From assembly GCF_009469605.1 (NCBI RefSeq), contig NZ_SSXU01000014.1:1-64000 (forward strand): a stretch of 64,000 nucleotides of DNA. Reading direction: 5' to 3'. Under the pieces are notes generated by a model. That model ran no database searches and was not told where the DNA came from. It saw only the letters and a list, made by a program, of their open reading frames with translations. How positions within the stretch are numbered: the first letter of the stretch is position 1; the number at the start of each line of letters is the position of its first letter. Source of the DNA: Zoogloea sp. 1C4. Lineage in GTDB: Bacteria > Pseudomonadota > Gammaproteobacteria > Burkholderiales > Rhodocyclaceae. This document shows positions 1-8,349 of the stretch, one piece after another. Made by a program: the position numbers and the translations under genes.

Positions 1-30
1 CAGATCAAGGCCGATACGCGTAATCTTCAT
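1..30 (-). mobile_element. 5' end of an IS110-family-like transposase gene (cut by window edge)
   Basis: Only ten codons are visible, reading M-K-I-T-R-I-G-L-D-L, preceded by an AAGGAG ribosome binding site. From memory, IS110-family transposases commonly open with this kind of sequence, leading into the DEDD catalytic domain. The gene runs out of the window to the left. It points away from the methylamine operon, so the insertion lies just past the operon's 3' end. With ten residues the family call is tentative. Confidence 0.5.
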
Positions 31-148
31 GGCGGACTCCTTCTTTCTGATTGACCGGGGGTGACACTTCCCAGTCTGGCTCATCGAAGCCGTTTCAGGA
101 GGGAGGAGTCCATCTCATTGACCTACAGTTCTGGCTTCCGGGCGACGT

Positions 149-168
149 GGGGACGGCTCGCCGTCCCC
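149..168 (-). terminator. Hairpin after mgsC, likely operon terminator
   Basis: A perfect 9-bp stem (GGGGACGGC/GCCGTCCCC) with a 2-nt loop begins 7 nt past the mgsC stop codon. There is no clear T-tract on the minus strand, so intrinsic termination is likely but not certain. Confidence 0.55.
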
Positions 169-175
169 TTCCAGA

Positions 176-1537
176 TCAGAAACCCCGGCCCGGCACCCAG
201 TTGGTGCCCGCCAGCGGGACGCCGGCCATGGCGGCGGCTTCGATGGTGAGGGCGACCAGATCTTCCGGTTCCAGGTGATGCACGTTCTGCTTGCCGCAAG
301 CCCGGGCAATGGTGGTGAGCTCCATGTTGAGGGTCTTGAGGTAGTTCTTCAGGTGCTTGGCGCCCACCGCCGGGCTCAGGCGCTGCTCGAGGATCGCGTC
401 CTGGGTGGTGATGCCCACCGGGCACTTGCCGGTATGGCAGTGGTGGCAGAAGCCCGGCGCGGTGCCGAGGGCGTTGTAGTCGGCGAGGGCGTCGTGGTGG
501 GCGCCGTGCTGGAAGTAGGTCTCGCCGTTGCAGCCCAGCGCCACCAGCACGCCCTGGCCGATGGCCACGGCGTCGGCGCCCATGGCCAGCGCCTTGGCGA
601 CGTCGGCGCCGGTGCGGATGCCGCCGGAGACGATCAGCTGCACCTTGCCCTTCATGTCCAGGTCTTCGAGGGCATCGACGGCCTGGCGCACGGCGGCGAG
701 GGTCGGGATGCCCACGTGCTCGATGAAGCAGGTCTGGGTGGCCGCGGTGCCGCCCTGCATGCCGTCCACCACCACCACGTCGGCGCCGGAATGCACGGCC
801 AGCTTCACGTCGTTGAAGGTGCGGGTGGCGCCAACCTTCACGTAGATGGGCTTCTCCCAGTCGGTGATCTCGCGCAGTTCCTGGATCTTGATGGCGAGGT
901 CGTCCGGGCCGGTCCAGTCCGGGTGGCGGCAGGCGGAGCGCTGATCCACGCCTTCCGGCAGGGTGCGCATCTTGGCGACGCGCGGGTTCACCTTCTGACC
1001 CAGCAGCATGCCGCCGCCGCCCGGCTTGGCGCCCTGGCCGATGACCACCTCGATGGCGTCGGCCTTGCGCACGTCGTCGGGGTTGAAGCCGTAACGGGAC
1101 GGCAGGCACTGGTAGATCAGCGTCTTGGAGGAGCGGCGCTCTTCCTGGGTCATGCCGCCGTCGCCGGTGGTGGTGGAGGTGCCCATCTCGGTGGCGGCGA
1201 GGCCCAGCGCCTCCTTCACGTTGGCGGAGAGCGCGCCGAAGCTCATGCCGGCGATGGTGATGGGGATGTCGAGCTCGATGGGCTTCTTGGCGAAGCGGGT
1301 GCCGAGCACGGTCTTGGTGAGGCACTTCTCGCGGTAGCCTTCGAGCGGGTAGCGCGACATCGAGGCGCCCAGGAAGACGAGGTCGTCGAAGTTGGGCAGC
1401 TTGCGCTTGGCGCCCATGCCGCGGATTTCATACAGGCCGTGGGCCGCGGCGTTGCGGATGTAGTCGAGGGTCTTGCGGTCGTAGCCGTAGGATTCCTCGC
1501 GGGAGATGTTCTTGAAATGCAGGGGTTTGGTTTCCAT
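176..1537 (-). CDS. mgsC: N-methylglutamate synthase subunit C (glutamate synthase large-subunit-like, FMN domain)
   Basis: 453 aa. It corresponds to the FMN-binding synthase domain of glutamate synthase, here a stand-alone subunit (MgsC/GlxD type). The central TIM-barrel carries V-S-G-G-I-R-T-G-A-D and G-A-D-A-V-A-I-G, typical of FMN phosphate binding. A Cys cluster near residue 370 (C-H-H-C-H-T-G-K-C) resembles the iron-sulfur ligands of GltB. With MgsA and MgsB it is expected to form N-methylglutamate from glutamate and methylamine released from gamma-glutamylmethylamide. The chosen ATG has GAGG five bases upstream and gives the conserved M-E-T-K-P-L start. It is the last gene of the operon, 67 nt after mgsB. 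The alternative reading, a GlxD-type subunit of unknown substrate, is less likely given the complete neighbouring gene set. Confidence 0.9.
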   Translation of the reverse strand: METKPLHFKNISREESYGYDRKTLDYIRNAAAHGLYEIRGMGAKRKLPNFDDLVFLGASMSRYPLEGYREKCLTKTVLGTRFAKKPIELDIPITIAGMSFGALSANVKEALGLAATEMGTSTTTGDGGMTQEERRSSKTLIYQCLPSRYGFNPDDVRKADAIEVVIGQGAKPGGGGMLLGQKVNPRVAKMRTLPEGVDQRSACRHPDWTGPDDLAIKIQELREITDWEKPIYVKVGATRTFNDVKLAVHSGADVVVVDGMQGGTAATQTCFIEHVGIPTLAAVRQAVDALEDLDMKGKVQLIVSGGIRTGADVAKALAMGADAVAIGQGVLVALGCNGETYFQHGAHHDALADYNALGTAPGFCHHCHTGKCPVGITTQDAILEQRLSPAVGAKHLKNYLKTLNMELTTIARACGKQNVHHLEPEDLVALTIEAAAMAGVPLAGTNWVPGRGF

Positions 1538-1582
1538 GATCGTGTCCTCGATGTTCCGGGTGGCGCGCGGGGGGCGGCGCAA

Positions 1583-1621
1583 TATTCCTGCTCGGTATTC
1601 CTGCTCAGTACTCCTGATTCG
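1583..1621 (-). repeat. Three tandem 13-bp repeats over the mgsB stop codon
   Basis: On the plus strand the 13-mers TATTCCTGCTCGG, TATTCCTGCTCAG and TACTCCTGATTCG lie head to tail. The first two differ at one base. On the coding strand this multiplies a CAGGAATA/CAGGAGTA motif across the end of mgsB and the start of the mgsB-mgsC gap. It may be a recent slippage duplication or a source of extra ribosome-binding-like sequence. Confidence 0.6.
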
Positions 1622-2294
1622 CGTCGGCGTTCCAGTGGTACAGGGAACGCTTGGAGGCGATTCGCCGGAAGGCCTTGGGGTCGTGGTCGAGGCCGGCCTG
1701 ATCGAGCAGGCTGGCCACGGCGGCGATGTCGGCGTCGCTCATCTCCTCGTACTGGGCGTCGGCGCCGAGGGATTTCACCTTGCCCTTCACGTAGAGCACC
1801 GCCTCGTAAAGCGAATCGCCGAGGGCGTCGCCGGCGTCGCCGCAGATCACCATGCGGCCGGCCTGGGCCATGAAGGCCGAGAAGCTGCCCACCGAGCCGC
1901 CGACGACGATGTCGCCGCCCTTGAGCGAGATGCCGCAGCGCAGGCCGGCGTCACCGTCGATCACCAGGAGGCCGCCGTGGGCCGAGGCGCCGGCGCCGTT
2001 GCTGGCGAAGCCCTTCACGTGCACCTTGCCGCTCATCATGTTCTCGGCCACGCCGGTGCCGGCGCTGCCGGTGATGGTGACGGTGGCCGACTTGTTCATC
2101 CCGCCGGCGTAGTAGCCGGCATGGCCGACCACTTCCACCTGCACGGGGCAGTCGAGGCCAACGGCGATGTTGTGGGCGCCGTCGGGGTTGAGCACGGTGA
2201 CGTGGCGGGGCTTGCCATCCTTGGCGTCGTTGTGCAGGAAGGTGTTGAGCTCGCGCAGCGGGGTGGTGGCGAGGTCAAAGGTCAGGCGTTCCAT
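1605..2294 (-). CDS. mgsB: N-methylglutamate synthase subunit B (GXGXG domain)
   Basis: 229 aa. It matches the C-terminal GXGXG beta-helix domain of glutamate synthase as a separate subunit (MgsB/GlxC), with repeated short Gly-rich turns such as G-S-A-G-T-G, G-F-A-S-N-G-A-G and G-G-D-I-V-V-G-G-S-V-G. Its role is structural and substrate channelling between the amidotransferase (MgsA) and FMN (MgsC) subunits. The ATG lies inside the end of mgsA with a 13-nt overlap, which implies translational coupling. Length and gene order (A-B-C) fit known NMG clusters. Confidence 0.9.
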   Translation of the reverse strand: MERLTFDLATTPLRELNTFLHNDAKDGKPRHVTVLNPDGAHNIAVGLDCPVQVEVVGHAGYYAGGMNKSATVTITGSAGTGVAENMMSGKVHVKGFASNGAGASAHGGLLVIDGDAGLRCGISLKGGDIVVGGSVGSFSAFMAQAGRMVICGDAGDALGDSLYEAVLYVKGKVKSLGADAQYEEMSDADIAAVASLLDQAGLDHDPKAFRRIASKRSLYHWNADANQEY

Positions 2295-3190
2295 ACGTAC
2301 ATCTCCTCGGGCGCGGGTTCGAAAACGGTGGCGTGCTTGATGCCGGGCAGGTGGGCGAGCGAGCGGAACTCGGAGGCGATGGCCACGTAGTCGTCGGTCT
2401 CGGCCACCACCGCCGGCTTGCAGGCGAAGGGGTCGCGGATCAGGGCCAGCTTGTCGGGCGTGCCCATCAGGAAGGTGAAGAAGCCGTCGAGCTCCTCGAA
2501 ACCCTTCTGCAGCGCGGTTTCCAGGTCGTCGCCTTCGCGCAGGCGCCACTCCAGAAAGCGGCAGGCGGCTTCGGTGTCGTTGTCGGTCTCGAAGCGGATG
2601 CCGCGCGGCTCCAGCATCCGGCGGATGCCGTTGGGGTTCGACAGCGAGCCGTTATGCACCAGGCAGAAGTCCTCGCCGGCGGTGAAGGGGTGGGCGCGGT
2701 CCGGCGTCACCGCCGATTCGGTGGCCATCCGGGTGTGGCCGACCAGGTGCGAACCGGTGAGGCCCGAGAAGCCGTAGCGGGCGGCCACCTCGGCCGGCGT
2801 GCCGATGTCCTTGTAGAGGTCGATGCTGCGGCCGGTGGAGAGGATGTGCAGCTTGGGGTGATGCTCGGCGATCCAGCGCTTGACGATGGTCGGGGCCACG
2901 TCGAAGCTGAGGATGGCGTGGTTGCCCTTGATGCTGACGTCCACCGGCACGCCCAGGTGCTCCTTCAGGCTGTGGGCGAGGCCCAGCCAGTTGAAGTCGG
3001 CGCCGTCCTCGGTGAGGCCGGAATACACGCTGATCTTGCGCTGGCTCTCGGCCAGCGGGTTGCCGAACACCGCCAGGCCGGCCGAATCAGGGCCGCGCTC
3101 GGTCATGCCGATCAGCATCGGCACCATCAGTTCGCCGAGCTGCTCGCGCAGGGCCGGTGTCTTCACCAGCAATCCAACGATTCCACACAT
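2282..3190 (-). CDS. mgsA: N-methylglutamate synthase subunit A (class II glutamine amidotransferase)
   Basis: 302 aa. It begins M-C-G-I-V-G, so after Met removal Cys2 is the N-terminal nucleophile of class II (Ntn) amidotransferases. G-H-T-R-M-A-T-E-S and L-V-H-N-G-S-L-S-N are the conserved GATase motifs. In the NMG pathway this subunit would act on gamma-glutamylmethylamide instead of glutamine. AGGAG sits 8 nt before the ATG. It lies 24 nt after gmaS and overlaps mgsB. Confidence 0.9.
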   Translation of the reverse strand: MCGIVGLLVKTPALREQLGELMVPMLIGMTERGPDSAGLAVFGNPLAESQRKISVYSGLTEDGADFNWLGLAHSLKEHLGVPVDVSIKGNHAILSFDVAPTIVKRWIAEHHPKLHILSTGRSIDLYKDIGTPAEVAARYGFSGLTGSHLVGHTRMATESAVTPDRAHPFTAGEDFCLVHNGSLSNPNGIRRMLEPRGIRFETDNDTEAACRFLEWRLREGDDLETALQKGFEELDGFFTFLMGTPDKLALIRDPFACKPAVVAETDDYVAIASEFRSLAHLPGIKHATVFEPAPEEMYVWNA

Positions 3191-3214
3191 GGTTTGTTCT
3201 CCTTCGTCCTGTTA

Positions 3215-4543
3215 TCAGAAAAATTCCAGGTAGTTCTTGATTTCCCAGTCCGACACGTGGCGCATGTACTCCACCCACTCCATGTGCTTGAGGCGCAGGA
3301 ATTCGGGGGCGACCGGGCCGAGGGCCTTGCACAGCACGGTGTCGTTCTCGAGCGCCAGCAGGGCCTCGTGGAGGTTCTGGGGCAGGATGCCGATGCCGGC
3401 GGCCTTGAGCTCTTCGGGGCTCAGCGCGTAGAGGTTCTGGTTGTGGGGTTCGCCCGGATCGAGGTCGCGCTCGATGCCGTCGAGGCCGGCGGCGATCACC
3501 GCGGCGGTGGCGAGGTAGGGGTTGCAGGCGCCGTCCGGCAGGCGCAGTTCGAGCCGGCCGTGGGGGATGCGCACCATCGACGAGCGGTTGTTGTCGCCGT
3601 AGCTGATGTAGGCCGGGGCCCAGGTGGCGCCGGTGAGGGAGCGGCCGACCACCAGGCGCTTGTAGCTGTTGACCGTGGGCGCGCAGATCGCCGCCAGCGC
3701 CGGGGCGTGGGCGAGGATGCCGGCCAGGAACTGGTAGGCCAGCTTGGAGAGGCCCAGTCCGCGCTTGTCGTGCTTGTCGGCAAACAGGTTGGTCTTGCCA
3801 TCGCCCAGCGACATGTGGATGTGCATGCCGTTGCCCGGGCGGTTGGCGAAGGGCTTGGGCATGAACGAGCAGATCATGCCCAGGTCGTTGGCGATCTCCG
3901 AGGCGGCCATCTTGAACAGCAGGTAGTGGTCGGCGGAGGTGAGGCAGTCGGCGTAGGTGTAGTTGATCTCGAACTGGCCGTTGGCGTCCTCGTGGTCGAT
4001 CTGATAGACGTCCACATCCACCTTGCGCAGGCTGTCGGTGAGGGTTTCGAGGAACTGGCGGTTGCGCGACAGGCCCTTGTAGTCGTAACAGGGCTTGGGC
4101 AGCGTGTCGGTGGGGTCGGTGGGGATGATCTGGCCGGCCTCGTCCTTCTTGAGGAGCGAGAACTCCGGCTCCAGCCCGGTGAAGAAGGTGTAGCCGCGGG
4201 CCTCGAGGCGCTTGATCTGATCCTTCAGCACCACGCGGGTGTCGAGCGGCCAGGGCTCGCCCTTCACATGCCCGTCGCAGGCGATGCGGGCGTAGCCGGG
4301 CTGCCAGGGCACCAGGGTGAGCGTCGAGAGGTCGCCGATGGCCATGTAGTCCGGGCCGTTGGGCTCGATGCCGAGGCCCCACACCGCGAAGCCCGCAAAG
4401 CCGGCGCCAGTGGTGAGGATGCTCTCGAAGTGCGCGGCCGGTACGGCCTTGGTCTTGGCCGCGCCGTGGATGTCGACAAACTGGGCAAGGACATACTTGA
4501 CGTCGTTGTCCGCGAGAAACTGCTTGGCTTCTGTGGGCGTCAT
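3215..4543 (-). CDS. gmaS: Gamma-glutamylmethylamide synthetase (type III-like glutamine synthetase)
   Basis: 442 aa, about the usual GmaS length. It joins glutamate to methylamine with ATP, the entry step of the NMG pathway. Glutamine synthetase motifs are clear: a catalytic region G-L-E-P-E-F-S, a [11 protein letters not shown] metal-binding stretch, N-G-M-H-I-H-M-S, and the late arginine motif [10 protein letters not shown]. The gene sits between the dehydrogenase subunits (mgdD, 35 nt upstream) and mgsA. This context separates it from ordinary GlnA; a plain type III glutamine synthetase is the alternative. AGGAG precedes the chosen ATG by 7 nt. Confidence 0.88.
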   Translation of the reverse strand: MTPTEAKQFLADNDVKYVLAQFVDIHGAAKTKAVPAAHFESILTTGAGFAGFAVWGLGIEPNGPDYMAIGDLSTLTLVPWQPGYARIACDGHVKGEPWPLDTRVVLKDQIKRLEARGYTFFTGLEPEFSLLKKDEAGQIIPTDPTDTLPKPCYDYKGLSRNRQFLETLTDSLRKVDVDVYQIDHEDANGQFEINYTYADCLTSADHYLLFKMAASEIANDLGMICSFMPKPFANRPGNGMHIHMSLGDGKTNLFADKHDKRGLGLSKLAYQFLAGILAHAPALAAICAPTVNSYKRLVVGRSLTGATWAPAYISYGDNNRSSMVRIPHGRLELRLPDGACNPYLATAAVIAAGLDGIERDLDPGEPHNQNLYALSPEELKAAGIGILPQNLHEALLALENDTVLCKALGPVAPEFLRLKHMEWVEYMRHVSDWEIKNYLEFF

Positions 4544-4578
4544 TGCCGCTCTCCTGAAGTTGGGGTTTGGGGGTTTTT

Positions 4579-5184
4579 TCAGTCGATGCTGCGGGCAACC
4601 ACCGCGCCGCCGCCGAGATCGCCGGCGATGTCGAGCAGGGTTTCCCACAGGTAATGTCCGTAGGTGCCGTCGCACCAGATGCGCAGGGTCGGGCGGCCGG
4701 CGCAGAGCTCGGGGATCGCCGTCACCCCGACACCGACCATCGAGGTCAGCACCACCGGGCGGGCGGTCAGGTCGAGGGCGCGGAAATTCACGCTGCAGCT
4801 CTGGCGCAGCAGCTCGTCGAGCCGGCTGCCGGACAGCACGAAAGCGGCGTCCTGGCGCAGCACCGGATACACGCCCGGGCCCCGCGGTGCGGCGGCAAGG
4901 GGGGCGATCAGCGCGACCGGGCCTTCAATCAGAAACTCGGTGAAGCCGAGCCGGGCGATGCGCCCGCCGTCGTCCAGCGGCAGCCAGCTGTTGGGCGCCG
5001 GCGGAATCGGCAGGCCGCGGGCCACAAGCCATTCGGCGGCGCCGGGGCCCTTGCAGCCGTGGCGGGCCAGGTCGGAGCGGTCGGCAATGCCCAGGGTGGC
5101 CGCGGCGGCGGCCTGCTGCTCGGGCGGGAGGAGCGTGGCGGCGACGAGGTCGGCCACCGGGCTCAGGGCGAGGTGCGCGCTCAT
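4579..5184 (-). CDS. mgdD: N-methylglutamate dehydrogenase subunit D (sarcosine oxidase gamma-like)
   Basis: 201 aa, resembling the gamma subunit of heterotetrameric sarcosine oxidase (SoxG). The C-terminal half has the aminomethyltransferase-like features [10 protein letters not shown] and [10 protein letters not shown]. It is expected to stabilise the complex with MgdA-C. Its ATG overlaps the mgdC stop by 4 nt (ATGA), so the two are translationally coupled. SoxG of a true sarcosine oxidase is the alternative, disfavoured by the gmaS-mgsABC genes in the same operon. Confidence 0.85.
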   Translation of the reverse strand: MSAHLALSPVADLVAATLLPPEQQAAAAATLGIADRSDLARHGCKGPGAAEWLVARGLPIPPAPNSWLPLDDGGRIARLGFTEFLIEGPVALIAPLAAAPRGPGVYPVLRQDAAFVLSGSRLDELLRQSCSVNFRALDLTARPVVLTSMVGVGVTAIPELCAGRPTLRIWCDGTYGHYLWETLLDIAGDLGGGAVVARSID

Positions 5185-8078
5185 GCGGCCTCCTTCTGCT
5201 TGAGGTTTTCGGGGTCGTAGAACGGGGCGGCGGCGACGGTGGCCTGCACCAGCGAGCCACCGGTGAGGCGGATGTCGAGCCGGGTGCCGGTTTCGGCGAG
5301 CTCGGGCTTCACGAAGGCGAGGCCGATGTGGCAGCCGACCGCCAGGCTGAAGGCGATGCTGGTGACGCGCCCGGCGATCTCGCCGCCGGCGATGACCAGG
5401 TTGCATTCCAGCGGCACGGGGCCGACGTGATCCGCCGGGAAGCGGATGCCCACCAGCTTCTGGCGGCGCGGCAGGCGGCCGACCGCGGCGAGGCTGCGCT
5501 GGCCGACGAAGAAGGGCTTGTTCATCTTGAGCGCCCAGTCGAGGCCCACCTCCAGCGGGGTGGTGAGGCCGTCGGTGTCCTGGCCGATGATGATGTGGCC
5601 CTTCTCCAGCCGCAGCAGGCGCTGGGCTTCAACGCCGAAGGGGCGGATGCCGTGGGCGCTGCCGGCGGCCATCAGGGCGTCCCACAGGGCGCCGCCGCTG
5701 TTGGCGGGCACGTGGATCTCGTAGCCCCACTCGCCCACGAAGCCGACGCGCATCAGCCGGGCGGGGATGCCAGCCACCTCGGCCTCGCGCACCGCCAGGT
5801 AGGGGAAGGCGGCGGCGGAGAGATCCAGCCCGGTGAGCTTGGCCAGCACCAGCCGGGATTTCGGCCCGGCGAGATTCACCGCGGCAAAGGCGCCGGTGTG
5901 ATTGACGATGCCGCAGTCGAGGCGCCACATGGTGTTGAGGCGCGACAGCTCGCGGTAGATCGTCGCGGCGCCGGAGGTGGTGGTGGTGAAGTAGAAGTGA
6001 TCCTCCGCCAACCGGGCCACCACGCCGTCGTCGATCACCACGCCGGCCTCGTCGCACATCACCGCGTAGCGGGTCATGCCCACCTTGAGGTTGGCGTAGC
6101 TGGCGGTATAGACGCGCTCGAGGAACTCGGCGGCCTGGGGGCCGATCACCTCCAGCTTGCCGAGGGTGCCCACGTCGATGATGCCGACGCCCCCGCGCAC
6201 CGCCGCCGCTTCGCCGCGGATGCAGTCGAGACGGCTCTCGCCGGCGCGCTGGTAGAACTCCGGCCGCTGCCACACGCCGGCGGGCATCCACCTGGCGCTG
6301 AGGGCTTCGTGGCGGCTGTGCAGCGGGGTGCGCCGCTCGGGGCTGAAGCCGCGCCCGGCCAGGATGGACATGGGCACCGGGTGGAAGAACGGCCGGGCAG
6401 TGGTGGTGCCGACCTGCTGGGGCGCCTTGCCGGTGAGCCGGGCCAGGATGCGCAGCCCGTTCATGTTGGAGTGCTTGCCCTGGCTGGGGCCCATGCCGTT
6501 GGTGGAGAAGCGCTTGAGCAGTTCGATGTTGTCGAAGCCCTCCTGCACGGCGTTGCAGAAATCCTTGTATTGCAGGTCTTCGTCGAAATCGACGAAGTTC
6601 TTGCCAGCCGGGTGATCGACGATCGGCCACGGATGGCTGGGGCACTCGGCTTCCGGTGGCAGCGCGTCGCCGGTGGCGCTGCCGAAGCCGGCCGCAGCGG
6701 CGGCGTGGCTGCCGGCACGGGCGCCGTCGGCGAGCTTGCGCTCAAGGCCGAACACGCCATTCACGCGGCCGCAGGCGAACACGCCGTCGGGCAGCACGTC
6801 GGGCACGAACTGCTCGACCGCGGTATCAAAGCGCATCCGGGTGCCGGCCTGGTAGAGCAGGTTGGCGGCGGGTGCCCAGCCGGTGCTCATCAGGATGCCG
6901 TCGCAGGCGATCTCGCGCTCAGCGCCCACCGGCTTGCCATCGGCGCCGAGGCTGGCGATGCGGGCGCCGGCGCACAGCCCGGCGGCGTCGGCGACGCCTT
7001 CGACGATGCAGCTGCCGGTGAGCACCTCGACGCCGGCCTGGGCGAGCAGGCGGGCCAGGGGCTCGGCGCTGCCGACCGTCGGGCGCAGATCCACCACCGC
7101 GGCCACCGCCACGTCGTTGGCGAGCAGGTCGAGGGCTGCGCGGTAGCCGTCGGCGTTGGCGGCGAGCACCACGGCGCGCTGCATCGGCTTGACGCCGTAG
7201 CGGTAGATCAGGCGCTGGGCGGCGCTGGCCAGCATCACGCCGGGCAGGTCGTTGTTGTGGAAGACGGCGGGCTGCTCGAAGGCGCCGCTGGCGACCACCA
7301 CGCTGCCGGCGCGCATCTTGACCATGCGATCGGCGCTGACCAGCGGAATCCAGTGGTCCTTGTAGTAGCCGGCGGCGTAGGTGGCGGTGACGACCCGGAT
7401 GCGCGGCTCGGCGGCCACGCAGGCGAGGAGCTCGGCGTGGGTGCGGCGGCGGGTGGCGTCGTTGCCGAGCTGGTAGCCGGCGGCGCCACCGATGCGGGCG
7501 TTCTCGTCCACCACCACCACGTCGGCGCCCTGGGCGGCCGCAGCCAGCGCGGCGGAGAGGCCGGCGGCGCCGCCACCGATCACCAGCACGTCGCAGAAGT
7601 CGTAGGCCTTGGGCGTGCGCTTGCGCGGGGCGCTGACATCGACGCGGCCGAGGCCGGTCATCACCCGGAACATGCGCTCCCACATGGGGAACAGGCGCTT
7701 GTTGTGGAAGGCCTTGTAATAGAAGCCCACCGGCAGGAAGCGCGACAGCTTGCCGAGGATGCGGCCCTTGTCGTTCTCCAGCGAGCCGAAGGTGTTCACC
7801 GCGGTGAGATCCATCCCGGCGACCAGCGGCGTCACGTCGGCGCGCAGGTTGGGCATGTCGCCCCACTGGTGGATGGCGTTGGTGTCGTGGTTGGCGAGGG
7901 ACAGCACGCCGCGGGGCCGGTGGTACTTGAAGCTGCGGCCCAGCACGCGGACATCGGCACCCCACAGGGCGGTGGTGACGGTGTCGCCCTCGTAGCCCTT
8001 GTAGGTGCGGCCCTCGAAGCGGAATTCGACGGAACGGGAGCGGTCGATCCATTCGCCGCTAACGGCAGGCAGTCGCAT
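5181..8078 (-). CDS. mgdC: N-methylglutamate dehydrogenase subunit C (sarcosine oxidase alpha-like)
   Basis: 965 aa, the usual length of sarcosine oxidase alpha subunits. Residues 1-100 form the 2Fe-2S-ferredoxin-like N-terminal region (F-E-G-R-T-Y-K-G-Y-E-G-D-T-V). Near residue 170 a dinucleotide-binding fold begins (D-V-L-V-I-G-G-G-A-A-G-L). The C-terminal third, from about residue 590, is a folate-binding GCV-T-like domain, so the methyl carbon of N-methylglutamate would leave as 5,10-methylene-tetrahydrofolate. This fits with purU as the first gene of the operon. The ATG overlaps the mgdB stop by 4 nt. Confidence 0.9.
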   Translation of the reverse strand: MRLPAVSGEWIDRSRSVEFRFEGRTYKGYEGDTVTTALWGADVRVLGRSFKYHRPRGVLSLANHDTNAIHQWGDMPNLRADVTPLVAGMDLTAVNTFGSLENDKGRILGKLSRFLPVGFYYKAFHNKRLFPMWERMFRVMTGLGRVDVSAPRKRTPKAYDFCDVLVIGGGAAGLSAALAAAAQGADVVVVDENARIGGAAGYQLGNDATRRRTHAELLACVAAEPRIRVVTATYAAGYYKDHWIPLVSADRMVKMRAGSVVVASGAFEQPAVFHNNDLPGVMLASAAQRLIYRYGVKPMQRAVVLAANADGYRAALDLLANDVAVAAVVDLRPTVGSAEPLARLLAQAGVEVLTGSCIVEGVADAAGLCAGARIASLGADGKPVGAEREIACDGILMSTGWAPAANLLYQAGTRMRFDTAVEQFVPDVLPDGVFACGRVNGVFGLERKLADGARAGSHAAAAAGFGSATGDALPPEAECPSHPWPIVDHPAGKNFVDFDEDLQYKDFCNAVQEGFDNIELLKRFSTNGMGPSQGKHSNMNGLRILARLTGKAPQQVGTTTARPFFHPVPMSILAGRGFSPERRTPLHSRHEALSARWMPAGVWQRPEFYQRAGESRLDCIRGEAAAVRGGVGIIDVGTLGKLEVIGPQAAEFLERVYTASYANLKVGMTRYAVMCDEAGVVIDDGVVARLAEDHFYFTTTTSGAATIYRELSRLNTMWRLDCGIVNHTGAFAAVNLAGPKSRLVLAKLTGLDLSAAAFPYLAVREAEVAGIPARLMRVGFVGEWGYEIHVPANSGGALWDALMAAGSAHGIRPFGVEAQRLLRLEKGHIIIGQDTDGLTTPLEVGLDWALKMNKPFFVGQRSLAAVGRLPRRQKLVGIRFPADHVGPVPLECNLVIAGGEIAGRVTSIAFSLAVGCHIGLAFVKPELAETGTRLDIRLTGGSLVQATVAAAPFYDPENLKQKEAA

Positions 8079-8335
8079 CAGGCTTCTCCCTCGTAAAAGT
8101 AGGTGCGCACGACGACATCCTTTTCGGTGTCGCGCTCGGCGATGAACCAGGTGTTGCTGGGGGTGTGGCACCACCACTCGCGCTTCACGCCAGGGGCGCC
8201 GTTGCGGTTGAAGACGTAGTCGGCCCAGGTGGCGTCGTCGCAGGCGGCGGGGTCGGGCATCGGCCGGACTTCGCCCCAGCAGAAGAACTCGGAGACGGGG
8301 CGCGGACCGTTCAGGGGACAGGTCAGGATCTTCAT
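8078..8335 (-). CDS. mgdB: N-methylglutamate dehydrogenase subunit B (sarcosine oxidase delta-like)
   Basis: 85 aa. A small SoxD-type subunit with the expected early Cys (residue 5, K-I-L-T-C-P), a second Cys in F-F-C-W-G-E, and late W-W-C-H-T, which form the zinc site of delta subunits. R-N-G-A-P-G-V-K-R-E-W-W is a recognisable family stretch. It starts 14 nt after mgdA and overlaps mgdC by one base. Confidence 0.9.
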   Translation of the reverse strand: MKILTCPLNGPRPVSEFFCWGEVRPMPDPAACDDATWADYVFNRNGAPGVKREWWCHTPSNTWFIAERDTEKDVVVRTYFYEGEA

Positions 8336-8349
8336 GGTCGGAACCTCGC

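Noticed and set aside
5328-8096. Very long open frame (over 900 codons) opposite mgdC
   Set aside because: High third-position GC opens antisense frames; the minus-strand product is a clear family member and the antisense protein has repetitive Ala/Gly/His/Val composition.
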